Shown piece after piece: positions 7,281 through 13,354 of a stretch of DNA of 14,236 bases. Positions within the stretch are counted from its first letter, which is position 1; every line of letters starts with the position of its first letter. The DNA comes from Bacillota bacterium. Its GTDB lineage: Bacteria > Bacillota > Clostridia > Christensenellales > Aristaeellaceae. The notes below the pieces were generated by a model, which was not told the origin of the DNA, did not search any database, and saw only the letters and a list, made by a program, of their open reading frames with translations. The position numbers and the translations under genes were made by a program. Location of the stretch: NCBI GenBank assembly GCA_023411175.1, contig JAEYPB010000014.1:1-14236 (forward strand), given 5' to 3'.

Positions 7281-8543
7281 ATGACCACCTATCAACGGGA
7301 CAGGGAGCGCCTTAAGACGCTTGCACGCAGGCTGCTGGAGCACGTCCACACGGAGGAAAACGCGGAGCGAAGGCGTCGCTGGGCGCAGCATAACGACCTT
7401 TTGAAGAAGGATAAGCCCCTTTTGTGGGTGTGTCCGGACGATGACGGCGGCTGGGCGGAGTTGATCCCCGAAGAGACGCTGGTATGCCAGGACGCGGAAT
7501 TGCGCCAGGCGGAAATCCGGCTGCTGCGGTATCTCTATCAGGCGGAGCATTTTCATGACGACTTCGTGTTTGAGCCCTGCCTGTATTTCAATATCCCCGG
7601 TGAATACACCGGCTATCTCTATGGCAACGCCGATCAGAAGACGGCCTGGGGCATCGATATCGTCAAGCCCAAGGTGGGGCAGCAGGCGTATCATCTCGAC
7701 GCATTCATCAAAGACGAAGGCGGCTTTGAGCCGCTTTTAAACCATGAGGTGGATTTTGTCGAGGACACCAAAGAGCTGCACCGGCTCAAAGAAAAGTTTG
7801 ACGACGCGCTGGACGGCATCGTCGAAGCCAAATTCCAGCTTCCCTACAGCGTCCTTGTACAGGCGCATCTGATCGAGCTGGTGCACCTTCGGGGGCTGGA
7901 GAACCTCATGTATGACCTCTATGACATCCCGGATCTATTGATGGATGTGATCGGTCATATGGCGCAGTCCAAGGCGCGGCTGATCACCAAACTGGAGCGC
8001 GAGCACAGGCTGTTTGAAAATCGCATCAACATCTACACCGGCTCCGGCTCGCTTGGTTACACGACGGCGCCCACGAAGCCGGACTGCGAAATCACGCTCA
8101 AGGATATGTGGGGCTTTGCCGACGCGCAGGAGTTCAGCAACGTGTCAAGCGAAATGTTTGAGCGGTTCGCGCTTCAAAACCAGAAGATCGGGCTGAACCT
8201 TTTCGGCATGGGTTGCTACGGCTGCTGCGAGCCGCTGGACGACAAATACGACGCGGTGTTTCGGCACATCACAAACCTTCGCCGCCTATCGGTCAGCCCT
8301 TGGACGAACATCGAACTGGCGGCGGAGAAAATCGGCGGCCACGCCATCTACTCATGGAAGCCCAATCCGGCGCTGATCACGACCGGGTTCGAGGATGACG
8401 AGATCCTGGCGCTGCTCAATAGGGTCAAGGCGGCGACGAAAGATTGTTATTTGGAAATTATCTTGAAGGATATTCGAACCGTCGCACACACCAATCGGCA
8501 CCTCGTGCGCTTTATCGAGCTGGTGTCGAGCGTGTTTCAATAG
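7281..8543 (+). CDS. URO-D superfamily protein, long form with GCYGCCEPLD motif
   Basis: Soluble protein of 420 residues, longer than its two neighbours and with a charged helical N-terminal extension (about residues 1-45). I place it in the URO-D-like group from its C-terminal half: LNLFGMGCYGCCEPLDDKYD (Cys312, Cys315, Cys316), the following LRRLSVSPWTN, the YSWKPNPALI segment (357-366) and LEIILKDIRTV near the end. These recur in clostridial proteins annotated as URO-D or corrinoid methyltransferases. The cysteine cluster stands in place of the H-x-C motif of the preceding gene, so metal binding, if any, would use different ligands. No biochemical function is known to me. The start is ATG with GGGAGGG (7269-7275) 5 bases upstream and 12 bases between genes. 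The GH38 start follows 11 bases after the stop. Classification is less certain than for the preceding gene. Confidence 0.8.
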   Translation: MTTYQRDRERLKTLARRLLEHVHTEENAERRRRWAQHNDLLKKDKPLLWVCPDDDGGWAELIPEETLVCQDAELRQAEIRLLRYLYQAEHFHDDFVFEPCLYFNIPGEYTGYLYGNADQKTAWGIDIVKPKVGQQAYHLDAFIKDEGGFEPLLNHEVDFVEDTKELHRLKEKFDDALDGIVEAKFQLPYSVLVQAHLIELVHLRGLENLMYDLYDIPDLLMDVIGHMAQSKARLITKLEREHRLFENRINIYTGSGSLGYTTAPTKPDCEITLKDMWGFADAQEFSNVSSEMFERFALQNQKIGLNLFGMGCYGCCEPLDDKYDAVFRHITNLRRLSVSPWTNIELAAEKIGGHAIYSWKPNPALITTGFEDDEILALLNRVKAATKDCYLEIILKDIRTVAHTNRHLVRFIELVSSVFQ

Positions 8544-8554
8544 AGGGAGCGCAC

Positions 8555-11185
8555 ATGAAAGACAGGGTTTTTGTGGTTTCTCACACGCACTGGGATCGGG
8601 AATGGTACCTGACGAAATCTCAGTTTCAGATGATGAATGTGGACATGATGCGGCAGCTGCTCAGCATCCTGACGGAGCATCCGGAGTTTCCTTCGTTTAT
8701 GCTGGATGGGCAGCTGATCGCGCTGGAGGACTACCTGTCGGTTTGTCCCGATGAAAAGATGCGCGTCGAGCAGCTTGTCCGGCAGGGGCGGCTCGCGATC
8801 GGCCCGTGGTATGTGCTGCCGGACGAGTACCTGGCGAGCGGGGAGGCGCACATCCGCAACTACATGGAGGGAATGCGCGTCGCACGGGCGCATGGCGGCG
8901 GCATGCGGCTCGGGTATCTGCCGGACTCCTTCGGGCACCCGTCGCAGATGCCGCAGATCATGCGCGGGCTGGGCATGGAGGAGATGATCTTCTGGCGCGG
9001 ACCGGGGCCGGAGGTTCGGCACGCCGAGTTTGATTGGGTGGGCAAGGACGGGTCGACGATCCTGGCGCTGAATATGGTCTACGGCTATTCCAACGCCGCC
9101 AATCTGAAAGAGGACGGTCAGATCCGCGAAAGGCGGTTGACCCACGAAATTGATAAGCTCAAGCAGCTGTCGCAATTGCGGCTGGTTCTTTTGATGAACG
9201 GCAGCGACCACATCGCGCCGGACAGCCGGGTTGCGGGGTGGGTGAAAGCGTACCAAGCGGAGCATCCGGAGCTTGAAATCACGCACGGAACGCTCATGGA
9301 GTATGTGGACGAGGCCAAGCGCCGCAGGATGCATACGGCGCTCCAGCAGGTTTCCGGAGAGCTTCGTTCCGGCTACCGAGCCTACCTTTTGGGCGACACG
9401 CTTTCCACGCGCATGCCCATCAAACAGGCGCAGCGGCGCGTGGAAGGGATGCTGGAGCAGCAGCTCGAGCCCATGTTCGCGCTCCTCGCGCTTACGGGCA
9501 AGTGCCCCTATCCGAACGAGAAGCTGCGTTATCTGTGGAAGCTGGCGCTTGAAAACCTGCCGCACGACAGCATCTGCGGATGCAGCACGGATCCGGTGCA
9601 CAGAGAGATGTTTCTGCGCTATGACCAGATTAACGAGATTGGCGCGCACCTGTTTGCCACGGCGCGGCAGTCGCTTGCGCACAGCGCCGAAGGCGGGGCG
9701 GATGGCGAAATCGCGGTGTTTTCCTGCGGCCTGCGTGACGAAGTCCGCCAGGTCATGGTGCGCCTTGAGCGCGTTATCCATCCGCTGCGCTATGTCGACT
9801 ACGAGCAGGACCAGAAGTTGTTGGAATTTGAGGGCGAGAACGATTGCCAGCGTCCGACGGGTATTGAACTCTGGGGTGCCGACGGGCAAAAAATCCTCGG
9901 GCGCGTGCTGGACACCGCCATAGAGGATACTGTCGAAACCAACCTGATGACCCAACCCACGATGAACCGCGTCCTGCGGGCGGATTGCGCGTTTACGGCG
10001 AAGCTGCCGGCGATGAGCGAATCGCGCTTCGCCTACCGCTTCACCTACGATGAAGCGCCGGAATCGGCCGCGCTTGAAAACGAATTCTATGCCGTAAGCG
10101 CGGCGCCCGACGGCACGCTTTGCGTCGTCGATAAGCATAGCGGCCGGAGCCATGGCGGGCTCGCGCGGCTGATCGATATGGCGGATGTGGGGGATGAGTA
10201 CACCTTCGACGCGCTGCCGGGCGATATGCCCGTGGGGATGGAGCCGGGAAGCGTCCGAACCGAAATTCGGCGGGGGCGCCTTGTGATCCAGGGCGTGATG
10301 AACCTGCCGGTGTGCTGCGCGGAAGACCGGAAGTCCCGCTCAAAGGACACGGTTGCGTGCCCGGTGACGATCGAAGCCGAACTGCCCCGGGGACTTGCGC
10401 GCGTGGATGTGCGCGTGACCATTGACAACCGGGCAAAGGACCACCGCCTGATGGCGCTTTTCCCGCTCGGTGCGCGCGCCGAGCGCTGCCTGAGCGATTC
10501 CATATTTTCCGTCGAACACCGCGAAATTGTTCGTGGTGCGGACGAAAACGCCTACCGGGGCTGGATGGAGAAGCCCAACAACAGCTTTTTCCAGAAGAAC
10601 TTTGCCGACCTGTCCGCGGAATGGGGCGGGCTGAGCGTGTTCGTCAAGGGATTGCCTCAGTTTGAGGTACAGGCGGGCGAAGAAGATCAGCTTCGGCTCA
10701 CGCTGCTCCGGTGCGTCGGCTGGCTCTCGCGCAAGGACCTGACGAGCCGCGACGGGAACGGCGGCTGGACGGTCGAGACGCCCGAGGCCCAGATGCCGGG
10801 CGTACACCGCTTCGAATTCGCGATCCACACCCACGCGGGCGATGCGTCGCACGAACTGTACAACCAGGCGGTGGGTTATGTCACGGAGCCGGTCGCGCTG
10901 CAGACCTCCCGGCATGGCGCGGGCGAGCTTTCCGCGCCCCGGAGCCTTATTCAGGTGGACGATCCCCGCGTCTGTCTGAGCGCTTTCAAGGCGGCGGAGG
11001 ACGGCAGGGGGTACATTCTGCGGCTGGTGAATATGAGCGACGACGCGGTATCCGCGCCAATCCGGTTTTCGCGGCCGTTCCAGGTCAGCCTGACCGACCT
11101 TGCAGAGGGCTCGGACGAGTGCCTTGCGCAGGGTGCGGTAGCGCTCGGCCCGTGGCGGATCGAAACGCTGCGGCTGGTGGATTGA
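8555..11185 (+). CDS. Glycoside hydrolase family 38 alpha-mannosidase, MngB-like
   Basis: Retaining, metal-dependent alpha-mannosidase of 876 residues, predicted cytoplasmic. The start is the ATG at 8555 with AGAGGGAG just upstream. The frame is open further 5', but that part overlaps the preceding gene and adds nothing recognisable. The start chosen gives MKDRVFVVSHTHWDREWYL, the usual family N-terminus. Candidate zinc ligands are His12 and Asp14 in HTHWDREW, Asp124 in YLPDSFGHP (also the nucleophile) and His337 in LPHDSICGC. NGSDH (215-219) matches the NGHDQ region of E. coli MngB (mannosylglycerate hydrolase). The catalytic barrel covers about 1-275, a helical domain about 280-370, and beta-sandwich domains the rest. 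It probably releases alpha-mannose or a similar sugar from the imported compound. MngB-like sequence does not prove mannosylglycerate as substrate, because related enzymes cut alpha-1,3-mannosides. It is the last gene of the operon. Confidence 0.94.
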   Translation: MKDRVFVVSHTHWDREWYLTKSQFQMMNVDMMRQLLSILTEHPEFPSFMLDGQLIALEDYLSVCPDEKMRVEQLVRQGRLAIGPWYVLPDEYLASGEAHIRNYMEGMRVARAHGGGMRLGYLPDSFGHPSQMPQIMRGLGMEEMIFWRGPGPEVRHAEFDWVGKDGSTILALNMVYGYSNAANLKEDGQIRERRLTHEIDKLKQLSQLRLVLLMNGSDHIAPDSRVAGWVKAYQAEHPELEITHGTLMEYVDEAKRRRMHTALQQVSGELRSGYRAYLLGDTLSTRMPIKQAQRRVEGMLEQQLEPMFALLALTGKCPYPNEKLRYLWKLALENLPHDSICGCSTDPVHREMFLRYDQINEIGAHLFATARQSLAHSAEGGADGEIAVFSCGLRDEVRQVMVRLERVIHPLRYVDYEQDQKLLEFEGENDCQRPTGIELWGADGQKILGRVLDTAIEDTVETNLMTQPTMNRVLRADCAFTAKLPAMSESRFAYRFTYDEAPESAALENEFYAVSAAPDGTLCVVDKHSGRSHGGLARLIDMADVGDEYTFDALPGDMPVGMEPGSVRTEIRRGRLVIQGVMNLPVCCAEDRKSRSKDTVACPVTIEAELPRGLARVDVRVTIDNRAKDHRLMALFPLGARAERCLSDSIFSVEHREIVRGADENAYRGWMEKPNNSFFQKNFADLSAEWGGLSVFVKGLPQFEVQAGEEDQLRLTLLRCVGWLSRKDLTSRDGNGGWTVETPEAQMPGVHRFEFAIHTHAGDASHELYNQAVGYVTEPVALQTSRHGAGELSAPRSLIQVDDPRVCLSAFKAAEDGRGYILRLVNMSDDAVSAPIRFSRPFQVSLTDLAEGSDECLAQGAVALGPWRIETLRLVD

Positions 11186-11404
11186 GCGCGGCAGGCGTCC
11201 TAAAAGGCTGAAAGACCCCATTGTCCCTGACGGTCTTAAGAGAAGGGGCAAACCACATATATCACAGGGGAGTAAGCACGTGCCAAGAAAATTGCCGGTC
11301 TCCCAACGCCCATTTTATGGTTCAAGGCCGTGACGATTTTTTCCGTGCCATGATGTCTTGGACCCGCAAACGCCCGAAAAACATCATCACCCGCTGATTC
11401 TACA

Positions 11405-11457
11405 AGGGGCTGTCTCAACGCGAGAAAAACGCGGAGAGGCAGCCTCTCTATATTTTT
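11405..11457 (+). terminator. Strong nested rho-independent terminator ending the glycan operon
   Basis: AGGGGCTGTCTC (11405-11416) pairs with GAGGCAGCCTCT (11436-11447), a 12-bp stem with two G-U pairs. Inside it, CGCG (11419-11422) pairs with CGCG (11430-11433) around a purine loop AGAAAAA. The stem is followed by TATATTTTT ending at 11457. It lies 220 bp after the GH38 stop, and no other gene lies between, so it probably terminates the whole operon transcript. Confidence 0.8.
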
Positions 11458-11476
11458 AGAAACTGCTCATTTTCAC

Positions 11477-11505
11477 TTGACACCCGCAAAGGGCTATAAT
11501 AAAGT
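11477..11505 (+). promoter_or_regulatory. Promoter-like sequence without an obvious gene downstream
   Basis: A perfect TTGACA (11477-11482) and a perfect TATAAT (11495-11500) lie close together, but the spacer is only 12 bp, too short for a normal sigma-A promoter. With the usual 17-bp spacer the -10 would be TAAAGT (11500-11505, four of six matches). Either reading starts transcription just after the operon terminator, into the gene-less hairpin-rich region. The function is uncertain. Confidence 0.4.
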
Positions 11506-11764
11506 GTTTAACAGGCGAGAGCGTGTGCGTTGTTGGAATAGGGCGGAAAACTATGCAAAGGATGATTCTATTTGGGAGTTCCGTTGAACTGATCCCATAA
11601 ATACGCCGTTGTCTGGATCGCTCAAACAGCCATCTACTGGATGCAATTTCGACATGGGTTATCATGTTTCCCAAAGTCAGCGCCTTTGTAGGCGAATCAG
11701 CACAATATTCTGGAAGTCACAACATTCAATACAGCATGTCTTTGGATGGCGGTATTGCGCTTGG

Positions 11765-11785
11765 TGCCTTGTATTGGACAAGGCA
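11765..11785 (+). repeat. Perfect 8-bp hairpin in gene-less region
   Basis: TGCCTTGT (11765-11772) and ACAAGGCA (11778-11785) are exact reverse complements around the 5-base loop ATTGG. No T-run follows, so this is not a terminator. A smaller hairpin, CGCCT-TTGT-AGGCG, lies 84 bases upstream at 11681-11694. Both could belong to a structured transcript from the 11477 promoter, or be chance or decayed sequence. Confidence 0.55.
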
Positions 11786-11842
11786 TGGGATTCCAGGGAA
11801 GGTTGATCGCCGGGTTTGCCGCACCACGTTCGTCCTATGCGC

Positions 11843-11871
11843 TTGACAATTATGCCTGATCTTTATGTGAT
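11843..11871 (+). promoter_or_regulatory. Possible second promoter upstream of LacI
   Basis: TTGACA (11843-11848), a 17-bp spacer and TGTGAT (11866-11871, four of six matches to TATAAT). If used, its transcript would begin near 11878 and carry three hairpins before the LacI gene. It is weaker than the promoter at 12019. Confidence 0.35.
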
Positions 11872-11895
11872 TACATGCCGCCGGGAACGATTGAA

Positions 11896-11962
11896 ACCCT
11901 TGTTGAGGGTCTGGGGGCTGTCCCCGGACAGCCCTTAATGATTGCGGAATTACGGACGCAAT
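11896..11962 (+). repeat. Three consecutive inverted repeats upstream of LacI
   Basis: ACCCT/AGGGT (11896-11900 and 11906-11910, 5-base loop), GGGCTGTCC/GGACAGCCC (11915-11923 and 11926-11934, 2-base centre, or 8 bp with a 4-base loop as RNA) and ATTGCG/CGCAAT (11941-11946 and 11957-11962). The middle one is strong but lacks a T-run. It shares GGGCTGTC with the terminator stem at 11405. They could form a structured leader. I do not recognise a known riboswitch. Confidence 0.5.
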
Positions 11963-12018
11963 GCGCCCTGCCGGATAATAGCGAACGCCGAGGGAATAAA
12001 CGGCAGCATCGTTGCATC

Positions 12019-12047
12019 TTGACAAAGGCACAAAGAACGCTGATAAT
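12019..12047 (+). promoter_or_regulatory. Sigma-A promoter of the LacI-family regulator
   Basis: Perfect TTGACA at 12019-12024, a 17-bp spacer and GATAAT at 12042-12047 (five of six matches). Transcription would begin near 12054, about 33 bases before the TTG start codon at 12087. This rules out the longer open frame beginning at 12012, which would start upstream of the promoter's own start site. Confidence 0.8.
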
Positions 12048-12060
12048 TGTCCTTATTCGG

Positions 12061-12070
12061 AAAACGTTTT
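12061..12070 (+). promoter_or_regulatory. Palindromic LacI-type operator, likely autoregulatory
   Basis: AAAACGTTTT is a perfect 10-bp palindrome with the central CG step usual in LacI-family operators. It sits just downstream of the predicted transcription start and before the ribosome binding site of the LacI gene. The encoded protein has the matching DNA-binding domain, so autorepression is the natural reading. It has not been shown. Confidence 0.6.
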
Positions 12071-12073
12071 ATT

Positions 12074-12089
12074 GGAGGTATGCAGCTTG
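12074..12089 (+). promoter_or_regulatory. Ribosome binding site and TTG start of LacI
   Basis: GGAGG (12074-12078) is followed after 8 bases by TTG (12087-12089), which opens directly into the LacI helix-turn-helix. The ATG at 12080 is too close to the GGAGG and is out of frame. No ATG or GTG exists nearby in the right frame. Confidence 0.8.
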
Positions 12090-13163
12090 GTCAGCATAAA
12101 GGATGTGGCGAAGCGTGCCGGCGTGTCGATATCAACCGTTTCCAACGTCGTCAACCAAACCAAATTTGTCTCGGAAGAGCTGACAAAGCGCGTGAGAATC
12201 GCGGTACAGGAGTTGAATTACCACCCCGACCCGGTGGCCAAGAGCATGAAAAGCCGGCACAGCCGCAACATCGGCGTCATCGCCACCGACATCTGCGGCC
12301 TGTTCTACCCCTACGTCATCAAGGGGCTGTTTGAGGTTTTCAATAAAAACGGATACAACATGATCATCATCGATTCCAACGGCCTGAACGATCAGTTTGG
12401 AAGCATCGAGCGCGTGATGGACGGTTTTACCCAGCTGATTCGCGGCCGCGTGGACGGGATTGTGTTTTCGTCGATCTTTCCGGAGAGCATCGAGGAGATG
12501 CAGATGAAGAAGATCCTCCGGATGACCGATGACCAGAAAAAGGTGGCGCTCGTCAGCGTCGAGACCGATTTCTCCAAGTATGGCATCGACTCTGTACACA
12601 CGAATTCCGTCAAAGGGGCGGAAAAGGCGACCCGGCACCTGCTGGATGTGGGCTGCCGCAGGATTGGCCACATCACGGGCCCGATGTTCACCCGCGTGGC
12701 GCAGGACCGCATCGTGGGTTTCCGCAACGCCATGAGCGCCGCGGGCCTCCCCGTGGACGACCGAATGATTACAAACGGCGACTATACGCACCGGAGCGGA
12801 TACGCCGCCATGCGCGAACTGCTCAGCCAGATGCCGGATATCGACGGCGTGTTCATCGCCAACGACCAGATGTCCGTCGGCGCGCTGCGCGCCTTGAACG
12901 AGGCCGGGCGGCGGGTGCCGGGAGACATCAAGGTGATCGGCTACGACGACGTGTTCATCGCCAGCGTTCTGGAGACGCCGCTTTCCACCATCCACATCCG
13001 CAAGCGCCACATGGGCATTGAGGCCGCGCGGCTGCTCCTGTCCAGGATACAGCGGCAGAACGAGCCGCTCGCGCCGCGGCTGATTGAATTGGAATCAAGG
13101 CTGGTGGTGCGAAAATCCACCTCCGCAAATGCCCCGGAGGACTGGATCATGGTTGAATGGTGA
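12087..13163 (+). CDS. LacI-family transcriptional regulator of sugar genes
   Basis: DNA-binding repressor or regulator of 358 residues. The helix-turn-helix is SIKDVAKRAGVSISTVSNVVN (residues 3-23), followed by the hinge helix PVAKSM (49-54). A periplasmic-binding-protein-like effector domain covers about 61-340, with typical segments GRVDGIVFSS (120-129), ANDQMSVGAL (258-267) and GYDD (285-288). The start is TTG at 12087 because a strong GGAGG precedes it and the promoter lies inside any longer frame. It has its own promoter, a palindromic operator in the 5' leader and a terminator after the stop, so it is a single-gene unit. Its targets are probably itself and the CUT2 transporter that follows, where a similar palindrome lies within the promoter. 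The effector sugar is unknown. Control of the upstream glycan operon is possible, but that promoter is not in the window. Confidence 0.95.
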   Translation: MVSIKDVAKRAGVSISTVSNVVNQTKFVSEELTKRVRIAVQELNYHPDPVAKSMKSRHSRNIGVIATDICGLFYPYVIKGLFEVFNKNGYNMIIIDSNGLNDQFGSIERVMDGFTQLIRGRVDGIVFSSIFPESIEEMQMKKILRMTDDQKKVALVSVETDFSKYGIDSVHTNSVKGAEKATRHLLDVGCRRIGHITGPMFTRVAQDRIVGFRNAMSAAGLPVDDRMITNGDYTHRSGYAAMRELLSQMPDIDGVFIANDQMSVGALRALNEAGRRVPGDIKVIGYDDVFIASVLETPLSTIHIRKRHMGIEAARLLLSRIQRQNEPLAPRLIELESRLVVRKSTSANAPEDWIMVEW

Positions 13164-13187
13164 GCATAACGTTTTTCTGCGTTTTTC

Positions 13188-13219
13188 CGAATAACAGGGA
13201 GAGAAACCTGCATTATTCG
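13188..13219 (+). repeat. Imperfect inverted repeat after LacI
   Basis: CGAATAA (13188-13194) pairs with TTATTCG (13213-13219), and inside it CAGG (13195-13198) pairs with CCTG (13207-13210), with a 2-base bulge and an 8-base loop GAGAGAAA. It lies between the LacI stop and the terminator stem and may add to 3'-end structure. Confidence 0.5.
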
Positions 13220-13224
13220 ACAAA

Positions 13225-13260
13225 AGCAGGCCGCCGAACCGGTGGCCTGCTCGTATTTTT
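13225..13260 (+). terminator. Rho-independent terminator of LacI
   Basis: A 12-bp stem (13225-13236 with 13240-13251, one G-U pair, 3-base loop AAC) of high GC content, AGCAGGCC... against ...GGCCTGCT, is followed by CGTATTTTT with five T residues at 13256-13260. It begins 62 bp after the LacI stop. Confidence 0.88.
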
Positions 13261-13307
13261 GGGGGATTTCCTCGAAAAACGCAAGAAATAAGCGGGTTTT
13301 CACCTCC

Positions 13308-13335
13308 ATCAATTTATGGAAACACATAAATTGAT
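13308..13335 (+). promoter_or_regulatory. Perfect 11-bp AT-rich inverted repeat upstream of the CUT2 promoter, possible operator
   Basis: ATCAATTTATG (13308-13318) is the exact reverse complement of CATAAATTGAT (13325-13335), with a 6-base centre GAAACA. It ends 19 bp before the -35 box of the next promoter. It is too AT-rich and lacks the T-run for a terminator. The position suits an activator or response-regulator site. The arms do not resemble the AAAACGTTTT palindrome, so a second regulator is possible. Confidence 0.55.
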
Positions 13336-13354
13336 CCATTTGCCCAGAAAAACC

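Larger units (their letters stand above)
11186..12086 (+). other. 900-bp region without a convincing gene: terminator, promoters, many hairpins
   Basis: Between the GH38 gene and the LacI regulator no reading frame has both a plausible start and recognisable protein content. The open frames here are short, in several phases, and lack good ribosome binding sites. The region looks less GC-rich than the flanking genes. It contains a strong nested terminator (11405-11457), promoter-like sequences (11477 and 11843) and the LacI promoter (12019). It also holds perfect inverted repeats at 11681-11694, 11765-11785, 11896-11910, 11915-11934 and 11941-11962. It could be operon-end DNA plus a structured RNA, or the remains of a decayed gene or small mobile element. 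The sequence does not decide between these. Confidence 0.7.

Noticed and set aside
5090..8543. Annotation of the three URO-D proteins as haem-biosynthesis HemE
   Set aside because: No other haem genes are nearby, the sequences are divergent and of three different types, and the context is sugar uptake and glycoside cleavage.
8444..8554. A 37-codon upstream extension of the GH38 frame
   Set aside because: It overlaps the end of the preceding gene, has no suitable ribosome binding site, and the family N-terminus and a good AGAGGGAG point to the ATG at 8555.
8537..10153. A 538-codon minus-strand open frame across the GH38 gene
   Set aside because: It is antisense to a clear GH38 catalytic domain, and its Arg- and His-rich content is typical of a shadow frame.
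11212..11237. A hairpin AAGACC/GGTCTT 26 bp after the GH38 stop, considered as the operon terminator
   Set aside because: It has only a 6-bp stem, a 14-base loop and no T-run. The element at 11405-11457 is far stronger.
11281..11334. A 17-codon frame starting GTG after AGGGGAG
   Set aside because: The RBS spacing is acceptable, but the peptide is very short, has no recognisable features and ends before the operon terminator. Coding cannot be supported without expression data.
11664..11846. A 60-codon frame with DGGIALGALYW, which faintly recalls the NodU/CmcH carbamoyltransferase motif D-x-G-x-ALGAALY
   Set aside because: Only about ten residues resemble the family. The rest does not match, there is no RBS, and other frames are equally open. 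A decayed gene fragment is possible but not supportable.
12012..12086. A longer LacI frame from TTG at 12012
   Set aside because: It has no ribosome binding site and begins upstream of the promoter's -35 box. GGAGG and TTG at 12087 fit the conserved LacI N-terminus.
11186..12086. A cobalamin riboswitch or CRISPR array in the gene-less region
   Set aside because: I found no B12-box-like sequence and no regularly spaced direct repeats. The only repeats are unrelated hairpins.
11875..12099. A 74-codon frame starting at ATG 11875
   Set aside because: It has no ribosome binding site, runs through three hairpins and the LacI promoter, and overlaps the LacI start in another frame.
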